A stretch of 64,000 nucleotides of DNA, taken from contig NC_059385.1 of NCBI RefSeq assembly GCF_019703515.2, forward strand, positions 35,599,001 to 35,663,000, read 5' to 3'. The stretch comes from Myxocyprinus asiaticus. Lineage: Eukaryota; Chordata; Actinopteri; Cypriniformes; Catostomidae. This document shows, piece after piece, positions 1 through 11,804 of this stretch (the stretch's first letter is position 1; every line of letters starts with the position of its first letter). Below the pieces are notes generated by a model. It did no database searches and was not told the origin of the DNA. It saw nothing but the letters and a program-made list of their open reading frames with translations. Both the position numbers and the translations under genes were made by a program.

Positions 1-245
1 ATTAATCTTTGTTACCGTTAGCTAATAAAATTACAATTGTTCATTGTTAGTTAATGTTAGTTCATATTGCATTAACTAATATTAACAAATACATCTTTAG
101 AATTTAAAAATGTATTAGTTCATGTAATTAACATTAACAAACATTAATAAATGCTGTAAAAGTATTGTTCATTGTTAGTTAGTGTTAACTAATGTTGTTA
201 ACTAATGTTAACAAATGGCAATTTATTGTAGTTTTATGTCATCTT
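1..245. repeat. AT-rich dispersed repeat with GTTAGTTAATGTTA motifs
   Basis: Repeated variants of GTTAGTTAATG and TTAACTAATGTTAAC occur in both orientations across the first 245 bases, giving an internally palindromic AT-rich element. I judge it a MITE-like repeat. Its left end lies outside the window. Confidence 0.5.
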
Positions 246-1347
246 AAAATGTGTTCAAAGTTACATTTATAAACTATGATCAGATCATTTAACTGTCAGT
301 AACTGAAACATCAACAATTTGTTTGTACACTTTTGTAAAATTTGATAAAATCCTAATTATTTTTGAAGGGCCCCTTCAAACTGTCAGTGGTGTTATGCTG
401 TTTATCCAATTATGATAGCATTTTCTTTTAAATAAATTCAATAATTTTATGGTTTCAATAAGTTAGTGTTATGATTTTTCAAGCATCAAACATAGAATGA
501 GTGTATATTTAATATATAAAATAATAAATAAACAATAAAGTTGATTACTTAAAAAATGAATTATCTTGTCCTTGAACTGTTTTCAATTGAATGTAGGACA
601 GAAAGGATTTCTAAGTAATTGTCTTTTTGTTTTTTGCACACACTGTCCAGACAGTGACTCCAGAATACTTGCAAGTGTATACTGTAATGTCTGTTTACAG
701 GCCTATCATATGAATCTGAAAGAGTAAAACAAGAGCAAGTCTGAAGAACTCAACAACATAAACACAATGACAAGGTACAACAACACAACTGTTGCCTTTA
801 AAAGTGCCTGCATGATTAAATGTCACACTTTAGTTCTTACATTATTTATGTTTATGTTTAAAGCCATCCATCTATGTTGAGACTGTGTTAAAGCCGAGAC
901 AGTCATCATTACTCCAGCAGAAAATGGAACGAAAACATCGCATGAGCAGTGAGACGTGGAAACTCAGCCCAGGTTTTACTGTCGGGGTGAACAAGAGTTA
1001 TTTACCTCAAAGTTGTATTTATTAAAAAAAACTGCTTCATACAGCATCAGATGATGACAATGAAATGTGTCTATCCATTTAAAACAATTAACTAAAGATT
1101 CAAAGAATTATTATATTATAAGCTGTTTTAAACAAGAGTGAGTTGGACACTTTGGGCATACTAAATAAAATAAATAAATAAATAAATAAATTGATATGTA
1201 GTAAGTGTGAAAAATAATACTGAATCTCCCCAGCATCTTTTAAAGGGTTAGTAAGATTATATGTCATATTCTGAGCCACAGTTATGTGTACAGAAGTGTG
1301 ATGTTGAGTCTGTCTGTGATTTTCCACCATTAATTGCACTGTTTCAG
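246..1347. other. No gene recognised
   Basis: AT-rich sequence with an (AAAT)n run near 1163-1190 and no domain or element that I recognise. A short ATG frame at about 924-1020 (MERKHRMSSETWK) has no other support. Confidence 0.5.
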
Positions 1348-1493
1348 GGTGAAGAGATTCAAACACATGATGGCGCTGATGTCGATGAGACCCCGAATGA
1401 AAGCTGTAAGAGGAGACGGAAGCTGCTGACCAACAGACTGCCGCTCAAGCTCCAGACCAACAGGAAGTGCCCAAACACAAGAAGGAGTGAAAA
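1348..1493 (+). other. Possible orphan coding exon
   Basis: The 146-bp segment follows a good acceptor (ACTGTTTCAG|GGTGAA) and is followed by a strong donor (GAAAA|GTGAGT). One frame is open through the whole segment and encodes a basic, charged peptide (GEEIQTHDGADVDET, CKRRRKLL, RKCPNTRRSEK). No family was recognised and no partner exons were found, so it could be part of an unannotated gene, a pseudogene exon or chance. Confidence 0.25.
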
Positions 1494-1703
1494 GTGAGTT
1501 TGTGCTCTTTTGTTGGAGCAGATGTTTGATCTTAAGAAGCTCTTAGTTTGCAAGTGTACCACTGTCCTTTTCTAAGCCCCGCCCTAAAAACGTTACTGAC
1601 CAATCAAATGGTGACATTATCAGACAAACTTGTGCTCTTTTCTAATGTAAGTCTATGAACATAATGTGTGTTTGGATAGATTTAAACTGCTTGGAGCGAT
1701 ATA

Positions 1704-2361
1704 CACTGATGAGCTAAAACATTAAGACCACCTGCCTAAATAGCTGTTGGTTTTCCATGTGCCACCAAAACAATGCCGACCCGCAGAGGCATGGACACTA
1801 CAAGACCCCTGAAGGAGTCCTGTGGTATCTGGCACCAAGACGTTCACAGCACATCCTTCAAGTCCTGTAAATTGCGAGGTGGAGCCACCGTGGATCAGAC
1901 TTGTTGGTCCAGCACATCCCATAGATGCTCAATCAGATTGAGATCTGGGGAATTTGGAGGCCAAGTCAACACCTTGAACTCTTCATCATGTTCCTCAAAC
2001 CATTCCCGAACAATGTATGCTGTGTGGCAGGGCGCATTATCCTGCTAAAAGAGGCCACTGCCATCAGGGAATACCGTTGCCATGAAGGGGTGTGCCTGGT
2101 CTGCAACGATGTTTAAGTAGGTGGCATGTGTCAAATTGATGTCCACATGAATGGCCGGACCCAGGGTTTCCCAGCAGAACATTGCCCAGATCATCACATT
2201 CCCTCCACCGGCTTGTCGTCTGTCTTCCCACAGTGCATCCTGGTGCCATCAATTCCCCAGGTAAATGGCACACACGTACACTGCCGTCCACGTGATGTAA
2301 AAGAAAACAGGATTTATCGGACCAGGCAACCTTCTTCCACTTCTCCGAGGTCCAGTTTAGG
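1704..2361 (-). pseudogene. Tc1/mariner element fragment with transposase remnant
   Basis: A TA dinucleotide (1702-1703) precedes the end CACTGATGAGC. The minus strand encodes a decayed Tc1-type transposase C-terminal half, with RRQAGGGNVMIW, a QDNAPCHTA catalytic-Asp motif preceded by a stop, and PPNSPDL/IEHLW with the catalytic Glu. Several stops are present. The element breaks off near 2361, so the N-terminal half and the other inverted repeat are missing. Confidence 0.8.
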
Positions 2362-2377
2362 TCTGAAATGATTATTC

Positions 2378-2815
2378 GACATTATCAACAACAAAACTGT
2401 CTACAAATATTTTCGTTGTCGAATAGTTGTTTGATCTCATTTAACGTAACATGAGATCACATTAAACTCTAATGATGGTGCATGAGAGCAGCACTGCAGT
2501 TCACGCCTGACTGAGGAGAGGAAGAATTACACCACTCACAGTCCAGATGCACTCTAAACTTTCCACACAGCTTCAGGTGATGTAGATCGCAAAGTATGAG
2601 GGTATTATAATGCAAAAATACAAAATAAGTAAATACAGAAGCACTCTCGTTGTGGAATAAGTGGAGCTGGAATTGCTGCTCTGCTGAAGAAAACCCCGGC
2701 GTTGCATCTTTAATGCAATTATATTTAATGCGTTAAAGCTTTATTAAAGTTCAAATAATACAGAAGCAGATCATGTAAATAACTACAAACTCCGAAACTG
2801 GCATTTCTCTGTGCA
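2378..2815. repeat. Dispersed repeat, copy 1 (partner at 28020-28412)
   Basis: It shares long stretches in the same orientation with 28020-28412, for example GAGAGCAGCACTGCAGTTC, CACCACTCACAGTCCAGA and CAGGTGATGTAGATCGCAAA. The opening TTGTCGAATAGT palindromic motif suggests a hAT-type non-autonomous element. The class is inferred. Confidence 0.6.
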
Positions 2816-3274
2816 GTCAGCGCCTCTTCTATGAGTTGTGTGAATGTCAAGATCTCAGAGGGAGAGATCGAAACTTCATCCAGCTGATGAACACTCTGTC
2901 GTGGGGACGCTCATCCCTCGAGCGCGTCTGCTTGCTGCAGCTACATTATAACGTGATGGCTCATGACTTATTGAATCATAATATATGTGTCATTGTGTGT
3001 TTATTATCGTGAAGAAAATTTGCAATATGCAGCTTTATTAATAAGAGAGAGAGAGTTTTTTTGTGAGTTAAAGATGGATTAAAGTGAACAAAAAGGTGAG
3101 AGAGGGTAGTCTTCGCCCCATTACACACTGAAACAACATAAGTTTTTGATTTGTTTTTGTTTTGACTTGTTTTCCAATATAAATATCTAAAACTCATTTA
3201 AGACATACATTTACTTTAGCAGCTATACTGCAGAAGAAAACATTGTTATCTGAGAATGTTGAATATAATATTAA
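2816..3274. other. No gene recognised
   Basis: Mixed AT-rich sequence, including a short (GA)n run near 3045. Frames are short and without recognisable motifs. Confidence 0.5.
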
Positions 3275-3560
3275 AAATACAAATATTTTAAAATATCTAA
3301 AAATCCTTTAAAAAAAGATGCATTCACCTGAGAAGTAGCATATAAGATGTTTAGACTTGCTTTTAGAGAATAGATCTTGAATATAAGTATATCTGATCTT
3401 TACTGCACTCGCAGAAGTATAACCAAGTGAAGAAATACACTTATATACAAAATACACTTATATTTAAGATACATTCTCTAAAAGCAAGTCTAAATATATT
3501 ATGATACTTCTCAGGTGAATGCATCTTTTTTTTAAAGGATTTTTAAATATTTTAAAATAT
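3275..3560. repeat. Snap-back MITE-like inverted repeat
   Basis: The left half (about 3297-3385) and right half (about 3468-3552) are inverted copies: AAAAATCCTTTAAAAAAAG and GATGCATTCACCTGAGAAG on the left reappear reverse-complemented on the right. The whole could fold into one hairpin about 90 bp long. Confidence 0.7.
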
Positions 3561-4789
3561 TTGGTCAGCAATGATGATGGACACCTTGAAACATGCACTT
3601 GATTGGTTATCTGTGTTGCTCTGGTTACATGTCTTTCTTCTGCTTCTGTTGCAGGCCATTGTTTTGCCCGATGTGCCGTCAGTGTCACATTTAAATGTGT
3701 TTTTGTTCATGTTTTGATTCATGTTCTTAATTTAGTCATGTCTTTAAATTGTTGTCATGCTTCCTGTTTCATGTCATGTGACCCTCTTGTTTCACCATGT
3801 TTATTAGTCCTATCTTTTCATTGGTTTATGATTATGAGTCTTGTTATCAGTTCTATTTTATCATTGGTTCTTGTTTCATTGCCTTGTTATCTTCCCATTG
3901 GTTGTCATGTTACCCTTGTCATGTATTTATAGCCCTCATGTTCTCTTGTCCAGAGGCCTGTACCATGAAGCTGGTTTCAGTGGCTAGCCAGGTAATTTAT
4001 AGTTTAGTTTGCCTCAACCCCTGGTTTTTAGGTACCATGAAAGTTGGTCGGGTTTTAGCGTTGTTCATCGCTAACAGATGCTGAGCCAATCAGCTGTGAG
4101 TAAAATGACATCTCTATTGCAAGTCACTCCCCCGTGTCTCTTAAAGCACACTTTACAAATAAAATCTTAGAAAGCCACAAGATCAACTCTTCATGATAAT
4201 TTGTTTGAAAATCTAAATGTAGATTTTCAGTAGATAGAGTGTTGTATTTTATTTAAAATTTAATTGCTTTTCATTTACCCTCTTTAGCCATAGCAAAAAA
4301 TATCTTTGAAAATATAGCCTAATATATTGTTTGTTTATCTATAAAGCAGCCAGTAGGATGGATTAATATGATACCTGCAAAAAAAACAAAAAAACATTTT
4401 AAATATTAAAAGCTCAAGATAGCTATGGAAAGGGGTGAATGCCACCCAAACCCCTTCTTTCTTTCTTTCTTTCTTTCTTTCAGGACTAGAGATGAACACA
4501 CAGTATTTTAAAGTTATAATAAAAGCAATAAGCAATACACAAAATACGTCATTAATAAAAAGAACAAATACGTCTTATTGCAAACCAATTTTTTGCATAC
4601 AGTATTCCAAGTGCTCACTTTAATTAATAGTATCCTTTAGTAAAAAAAAAAACAAATTTAAAAAAACACAATGTTATTGTGAATAACCACTCACAACATT
4701 CTATAAATAACATGTGTAATTTATTTACATGATATATTTTATTTCAAATAAAGTGAAAAGGCATCACCTCTTTTTAAATATTAAATGAG

Positions 4790-6015
4790 ATAGGACATCA
4801 TACCTCGTATTTTACCAAATTGTTCAAAAATCAAGAATCTGAAGGAAACAATCGAAATTAATTTAGATTTTTAAGCAAATCCAATTTATGCTCACATTCC
4901 AGACTTGTATTATTAATTTTAAATGTTACTTATATTTCTGAAATAGTTTCTCTCCATCTTTGAAATTGTGGGGGTTTTGGTTTAAGCCAGTTTTTTGTTA
5001 TTTGTTTCAATGCTGCTATTTTGATTACCCTAAATATTTTTTGTTCAATTTTATTTCTTAAGGACAATGGCATTTTACCCAAAATAAGGTTTTCTGGATG
5101 CATTTCTATTGTGCAGTTAAATATTAAATTAACCTGACTAATCACTTCATTCCAATAATTTGTCAGTTTAGAGCACCCGTATAGAATCTGACTTTCTCCA
5201 CAATTTTTCCAACAAACCCCTTTTACCATGTTATTGTATTTACTTTGAATAACAGGTGTTATACAAAATCTCATTTGTATCTTCCAAGTATATTCCCTCC
5301 AAACACTGGATTGAGTAGTATGGAATGCATTATATTTCATCCTATTCTTGCTGAACTAATTCTTTTATTTTTATTCATCCTCCCACCTACATATACATTT
5401 TATTCAGAGTGTCCTGTATATCTTTTTCAAATGCACTCTATAAAATACCTAACATTTTTATTGGATTAGTTGTATTGTATGTATCAGTTATATAATTTAT
5501 TAATGGATGCATTTCCTTTTTTATTTCTTTTACTTCTGTTAATAAATATCTTCTTACCTGTAAATAAACTGTGAATTTGGAAGCTCATACTTCTTTGCTA
5601 GGTTTGAAAAGGTATCCATTCCTTTATCAGTGAACTGTTGGTAATATCTTTTCAGACCTCTTTCTGCAAAACTTAGATAATACATTTAATCTGTTTGGCA
5701 TGAAATCAGAATCTTTAGCAATTTCTTGTAAATTAATGCTCTTAAATTTTACCATTTATTTTTAACCAAATTCTAAAAGAACAATAGATAATATTTGTAT
5801 TAATAGATTTAAATTTGCTGCTTTGTTTGGGTAGGAACAGGGATATACTAATAGGTTCCCCCGTTTGATAAATTTCCATCTTCCTCCATTTCACTTTAGA
5901 TTCTTCATTCATCCAAAACAATATTGGTTGTATTTGGGCAGTTTTATAATTTATTACATTTGGGAATTGTAGTCCTCAACACCTTTTTGACCACTTAAGA
6001 ATTTTAAGACTAATT
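4790..6015 (-). pseudogene. LINE (L1-like) ORF2 C-terminal remnant in left palindrome arm
   Basis: The minus frame around 5340-4930 encodes a segment like the region after the reverse transcriptase of L1-type LINEs, with a Cys-x-x-Cys motif (CWKNCGESQ), ILYGCSKLTNYWNEV and NLILGKMP. Upstream sequence to about 6015 continues the homology with stops. The catalytic RT core is absent. Its counterpart in the right arm reads on the plus strand. Confidence 0.65.
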
Positions 6016-6029
6016 CTAGGTCTCTCTCT

Positions 6030-6031
<2 letters not shown>

Positions 6032-6060
<29 letters not shown>
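6032..6060. repeat. (AC)n microsatellite
   Basis: An uninterrupted AC run at the inner edge of the left palindrome arm. Confidence 0.9.
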
Positions 6061-6063
<3 letters not shown>

Positions 6064-6896
6064 AGGGTTACTTTTTAAATGTATTCCACTACAGATTACA
6101 GAATACATGCTGTAAAATTTCATTTGTAATGTATTCCGTTAGATTACTCAAGGTCAGTAACATATTTTAAATACTTTGGATTACTTCTTCAGCACTGGTA
6201 GATTTTTTCACTTGTTTTGACTATAAAAACTCTGCCAGTACAGTGACAAAATACACATGTTAAAAATACATTCTCTGAAAAACCTCAATATCTTATGCAG
6301 TGTTGTTTCTAAAACAAGATACATCAAATTGATCTTGTTTTAAGGATGTTTAGACATTTTTACAGGAAAATACAAAAATTATCATCAAGAATACGATTTT
6401 TGCCCTAATATCAAAGGTCTTACTAGAAAAAAAGAAATTATGATCCAACGTGAATTTTCTTGATAAAAAATATGATCGTGTCTGGTAACATGTGCATGTA
6501 AAATGGCTAGAAATATCATTTTAGCTTAGTGTAAAGCTGACAGTTTACCCAAGGTTTATTTCTATTTCTTCTGCTCCAAACTTACTTCAAACGTACTTCT
6601 CTGTCTGCTCGTATGAATGTAACACATCATAAAAAAGTGTTTCACCGCTGTTCAAATGCTCTTTGGATCGCATCATTTATATGTATAAATGTTTTCCATC
6701 TGAAAGGACTAAATATTAAATGAAACAAATGACAATAAAATGCAAAGTAATCTCTTCAGTAATCAAAATACTTTTTGAATGTAACTATTCTAATTACTAA
6801 TGATTTAAATTGTAACTGTAGTGGAATACAGTTACTTATATTTTGTATTTTAAATATGTAATCCTGTTACATGTATTTTGTTACTCCCCAACACTG
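6061..6896. mobile_element. Non-autonomous DNA element in palindrome spacer
   Basis: The right end reads TTACTCCCCAACACTG, whose complement is a typical fish DNA-transposon terminus. The left end (GGGTTACTTTTTAAATG, then ATTCCACTACAG) is its inverted, slightly eroded partner; GTAGTGGAATACAG recurs near 6817. It is flanked by (AC)n on the left and (TG)n on the right. Confidence 0.55.
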
Positions 6897-7119
6897 TCTG
6901 TGTGTGTGTGTCTGTGTGTCTGTGTGTAATGCAGATGAGCAGGGACCCTGGGCATCTTTCTTTTGGTGTTTTTCAGAGTCAGTAGAAAGGTCTCTTTAGT
7001 GTCCTAAGTTTTTATAACTGTGACCTTCATTGCCTACCGTCTGTAAGCTTTTAGTGTCTTAACGACCGTTCCACAGGTGCATGTTCATTAATTGTCTATG
7101 GTTCATTGAACAAGCATGG

Positions 7120-8280
7120 AAAACATTGTTTAAACCCTTTACAATAAAGATCTGTACAGTTATTTGGATTTTTACAAAATTATCTTTAAAATACAGTGTC
7201 CTGAAAAAGGAGTTTATATGGGATAATAGGAAACCTTAAGTCTTAATTCTTAAGTGGTCAAAAAGGCTTGGAGGACTAGAATCCCCAAATGTAATAAATT
7301 ATAAAGCTGCCCAAATTCAACCTATGTTGTTTTGGATGAATGAAGAATCTAAAGTGAAATGGAGGAAGATGGAAATTTATCAAATGGGGGAACCTATTAG
7401 TATATCCCTGTTCCTACCCAAACAAAGCAACAAATTTAAATCAATAGATGATTTGTATAAACAGTACTTTTTAGAAGTTGGTTAGAAAAAAAGAAAGTAA
7501 AATTAAGATTAAGAAATTGCTTTCATGCCAAATAGATTAGATAATACATTTAAGTTTTGGGCAAATAGAGGTCTGAACAAATTATCACCAACTGTTCACT
7601 GATAAAGGAATGAATACCTTTCAAACCTAGAAAAAAAGAAGAAAAAAAAAGTGTTTCCAAATTCACATTTTTCATGATTTACAGATAAGGTGATATTAAC
7701 ATAAGTTAAAGAAATAAAAGGAAATGCATCCATTAATAAATTATAATTGATAAATACAATACATCTAATACAATAAAAAATGTTAGGAATTTTAAAGAGT
7801 GCATTTGAAAGAGATATACAGGACATTCTGAATAAAATATGTAGGTGGGAGGATGAATTAAAACTAAAAATAAATTCCATACTAAATCCAGTATTTGGAT
7901 GGAATATGCTCGGAAGATAAAAATTAGATTTTTTTTATAACACCTGCTATTCAAAGTAAATACAATAACATGGTAAAAGGGGAGAAACTGTGGAGAAAAT
8001 AAGGCTCATCACAGTCAGATTCTATACGAGTGCTCTAAATTGACAAATTATTGGAATGAATTGATTAGTCAGGTTAATTTAATATTTAACTGCACAACAG
8101 AAATACATCCAAAAGACCTTATTTTGGCTAAAATGCCATTGTCCTTAAGAAATAAAACTGAACAAAACATATTTAGTTTAGTTAAATTTAGATTGTTCCC
8201 TTCAGATTCTTGATTTTTAACAAAATTAGTTCAAATGAGGTATGATGTCCCATTTCATTTAATATTTAAAAAAAGGTGAT
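7120..8280 (+). pseudogene. LINE (L1-like) ORF2 C-terminal remnant in right palindrome arm
   Basis: In the plus strand a broken frame reads WSKRLGGLESPNVINY, WMNEESKVKWRKME and EPISISLFLPKQ, typical of the region after the RT in L1-type ORF2. It is interrupted by stops and frameshifts. It extends about 100 bp further inward (7120-7225) than the homologous left-arm copy. Confidence 0.6.
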
Positions 8281-10646
8281 ATACTTTTACTTTCACCCCT
8301 TTCCATAGCAATCTTGCGCTTTTAATATTTTAAAAACAGTTATTTTTTTGCAGGTATCATTAATCCATCTTACTGGCTGTTTTATAGGCAAAGATATTTT
8401 TGCCTTGGCTAAAGCAATTATATTTTAATCAAATACAACACTATCTGCTGAAAATCTACATTTAGATTCTCAAATAAATAATTTATCATGAAGTCAATTT
8501 TGTGGATTTCTAAGACTTTATTATAAGTGTGCTTTAAGAGACAGGGGGGAATGGCTTGATTGTGTCAGAGATGTAATTTCTCATTGCTGATTGGTTCAGC
8601 ACCTGTTAGCCATCTGTAATCCAGAACGAAGTTACTATGGAGATGAACACGCTAAAAGCTCCCAACTTTCATGGTACCTAAAACCTGGGGTTGAGGCAAA
8701 CTAATCTAAAACTTATCTGGCTAGCCACCAAAATAGGCTTCATGGTACAGGCCTCTGGTAGCCAAACGTGAATTCAAAACTAACATAAATGACTTGACAA
8801 CATTACACCAACAATACTCAACCCTGGACAAGAGAACATGAGGGCTATTAATACACAGACAAGGGAAACATGACAACCAATGGGAAAACTGAACTAATAA
8901 CAAGATAATGAGGCAATGAAACAAGAATCAATGATAAAATAGAACTGATAACAAGACTCATAAACATACAACAATGAAAAGACAGGACTAATAAGCATGA
9001 TGAAACAAGAGGATCACATGACAAAGAAACAGAAACAGGAACAGGAAGCATGACTAAATGAAGAACATGAATGAAAACATGAACAATAACACATTTAAAT
9101 GTGACAGTCAGAAGACACTGATGGGGTGAGTGAACGAACATCTGATACACAACAATAAAAAATAATGAAAACATGATGACTAGATTAGTCAATAGGAACT
9201 TTTAGGAATTATGGGTCTGTTCCAAAACATAGTGAGCGTCCTCTGGAGGAAGCATTTTAAGACATCATAGGCGTGCTCCCGACGAGAAGGCTGTTCCAAA
9301 AGGTAGGTATCTTAATTATGCTGCCTCTTAAGATATCTTGCTTTGGCCAAATTCTAAGGTAGCATCATGTGTATCGTAGGTGATCCCAGAATGCATGAGC
9401 TCAGTGGAAAAATAAATCCAAGATGGCGGACGAAGCGAGAGAAATTTAGATTATAAATATAATCCATTCAGTACTGAAAATTATTGATAAATAACAGTTT
9501 AATATGACACAAAACTGACTATTTTACTCAAAATGTGTGTGTGCTGTGCGTATTTAAGCTCATTAAAGGATCGCGTCATTTCTCTCGCATCACAGGTGAT
9601 GGGTCATTCCATGAAATTGGTGCCTTTTGCGTCCCTAAGAAATAATCAGACGTAGAATTACTATAACAACAAATAAATTTGTGATACATAAACATAATAA
9701 TACTATGTATACTTTCATCAATATTACATTCAATTAAAGTCAATTGAATATTATTTTAAATAATTAAAATTGCATTTATGCTGATAAGGGTAAGGTTTTT
9801 GGCCTGTCCCTCGCTATGATTGTTCTTTTTCAGCAGGACTTTTAATTTGCAAATTGAAGGCAAAATGATACAAAAATCACATTTGCATATTGTTCTAAGT
9901 ATAGTCTCATTGTTAAGCAATGTATTGGCATAAGTATACATTATTTTTTAAAAATATAAATAATTTTATTGGTGTCCCCTGATTTTATGTCAGCCCTGTT
10001 ACCCTCAACAAAAACCCTTGTAAAATAATGGTACATTCCAGTGACATCACTTCCAGGAAGTGACAACATCTCTCAACCAGGATTCCAACAGTTAATACAC
10101 AGATAAGTTTCTCTCTCTCTTCTATAATGTTCTATTTTTGAAGATTTATGAGGTTTGACATCATGCAATGTCAAAACTGTTATTATTTTTAAAGTATAAA
10201 TTTAAACAATTATATATTTAACTTAATATAATCAATATCTACAAGTAATATCCTTTCAAAGTGTATAACATGTGCTTTTGTGGCCTTGACCTATTAGCTT
10301 TAAATCGTCAAACCTGTTCCTGTTCCAGAGTAACAGGTTTTGACGTGGGTAACAGGATGACATAGATTAGGTGTCACCTTAGCCACACTGTTTTTAAAGT
10401 TTATCTGTGTAAAATGCAAATATTTTTAAAGGTCATCCTAGGTGTATTATTGAGCTAATGTCTATATCATTCAGTGTGGGTGGCATATGAGCATCAGTTA
10501 CATTTTTAGTTAGTATTGTTAGTATTAGTATTGTTGGTACATGCATCTGGTAAAGTATTAACTATTTAAATAGTTTTAACATTATTGTGTTGATTTTTAT
10601 TTTATATTTGCACTATAATACACTTTTACAGATGATGGTTTTATGC

Positions 10647-10810
10647 GATTTTAAGTGCAGCAGAAAAACAAAGGCGCTAATGCGCTCGCCGAGATGCAGA
10701 TCCTGAAAGAAGGGCAAAATACCTTGAATGGGAGAAGCAGAAATGGAGGAGAGACAGAGAGCAGAATAAAAAAAAAACACAAAAGAGTGCAGCGAGAGGG
10801 AGCAGAAGTT

Positions 10811-10846
<36 letters not shown>

Positions 10847-11804
10847 AAAAAAAAAAAAAATGGAGAGCAGCCCAGGCAAAGTGTAGGGCAGCTAAAAAGG
10901 CAGCTTCAGTTGCACTCAGCAGCCAGTCCACACCTCCAGTGAGCCCAGAATCATTACAGCCAGATCGACAAGAGGCTGGTTCTTCAAGGTCAGAATGGTA
11001 AAAAAAAAATAGTTTGTACTGAAGAAGGGAACATTGAGCTATGCTATACATACACAGACAAACAGTATAAGCAGTGCAGTGAGGCATAGGACAATGCATT
11101 CAAGAATAGACATAGTAAAAGTACACTACACAAGACCTAGATTTATCCTAGTGGAATTCAACTTGTATATCAGGGTCAGTTTTTGTGTTTATGCTTACAT
11201 TTCAGGCAACGTCAAGCAGGAAGAAAACATTCAAAAAGACACCAGAAAAAAATAACTGTTTTGTAGTTACGCCTAGAAAGAGGGCTGCAAAAGGAATGTA
11301 AAGAGAAGGAGAAATTCAAGAAGAGATACCAACAGCTGCTGAAAAAATTAACTGTCCCCAAAATCCAAGGTCAACCGTGAGCTGATAACTTTGCCCAAAG
11401 TGGTTGGAAGACGTATCCTTTTCCACACGGCCCTTACCAAAGACCTCAGTGACCGGTATCGCAATGCCACTGGTGAAAAAGAGAGGCAGTTAATTGCACA
11501 AATATGTGCAGGAGTAAAGATCGTACAGAAGTACAGGCTTAGAAAGTACGCAGAGAAGGTTTTGGGATTCTCAAAGAAAAGGTGGAAATACTCTGACAAA
11601 GATCCCCTCACATTCACACGAAAAGGAAACACTCGGACAGCTGATGCAATAAAGAACTGTGTGAGGCTGTTCTTTGAACGGGATGATGTGAGCCGTTTGA
11701 CCACTGGTAGGAAGCAGACAAAGACAAAAAACAAACTTAAAAAGCAAAAACGATTCCTCATGGACACAATGAGAAATGCGCACAGGAAGTTCTTGGCAGA
11801 ATAG
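10647..11804 (+). pseudogene. Transposon-encoded basic protein, broken, with probable intron
   Basis: Part 1 (about 10647-10989) reads SAAEKQRR, a stop, then RRDADPERRAKYLEWEKQ and RAAQAKCRAAKKA; it is disrupted by the stop and by a (GA)n run at 10818-10842. A CAAG|GTCAGA donor near 10989 and TTTCAG|GCAACG acceptor at 11205 suggest an intron. Part 2 (11391-11804) is one open frame of 137 codons with GVKIVQKYRLRKYAEKVLG, FFERDDVSRLTTGRKQTK and MRNAHRKFLAE, then a stop. Proteins of this look recur as long multi-copy frames in fish genomes (recalled, not searched). The usual downstream part is missing, so this is truncated. Its function is unknown; a role in transposition is inferred only from its position between inverted repeats. 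Confidence 0.55.
10818..10842. repeat. (GA)n microsatellite in transposon ORF
   Basis: A GA run expanding inside the arginine/glutamate-rich part of the broken transposon ORF. Confidence 0.9.

Larger units (their letters stand above)
3690..9110. repeat. 5.4 kb imperfect palindrome (two ~2 kb inverted arms)
   Basis: The left arm (about 3690-6015) and right arm (about 7225-9110) are inverted copies of each other. Examples are GAGGCCTGTACCATGAAGC (3953) against its complement near 8737, the ACATTTAAATGTG outer ends, and TTTTTGACCACTTAAGAAT at the inner end against its complement near 7245. The arms differ by indels, including a block near 4445-4740 present only on the left. They enclose a spacer with microsatellites and another element. 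Confidence 0.8.

Noticed and set aside
3603..4084. Hydrophobic frames that could look like membrane proteins
   Set aside because: The region is repeated inverted at 8721-9192 as part of the palindrome. T-rich repeat sequence translates to hydrophobic residues, and the frames are not conserved between arms.
4435..4535. (CTTT)n-containing short ORFs around 4460
   Set aside because: They are caused by a tetranucleotide repeat; no conserved motif.
10809..11099. Minus-strand 96-codon frame
   Set aside because: It is the antisense of the (GA)n-containing transposon ORF and is Leu/Ser/Phe low complexity.
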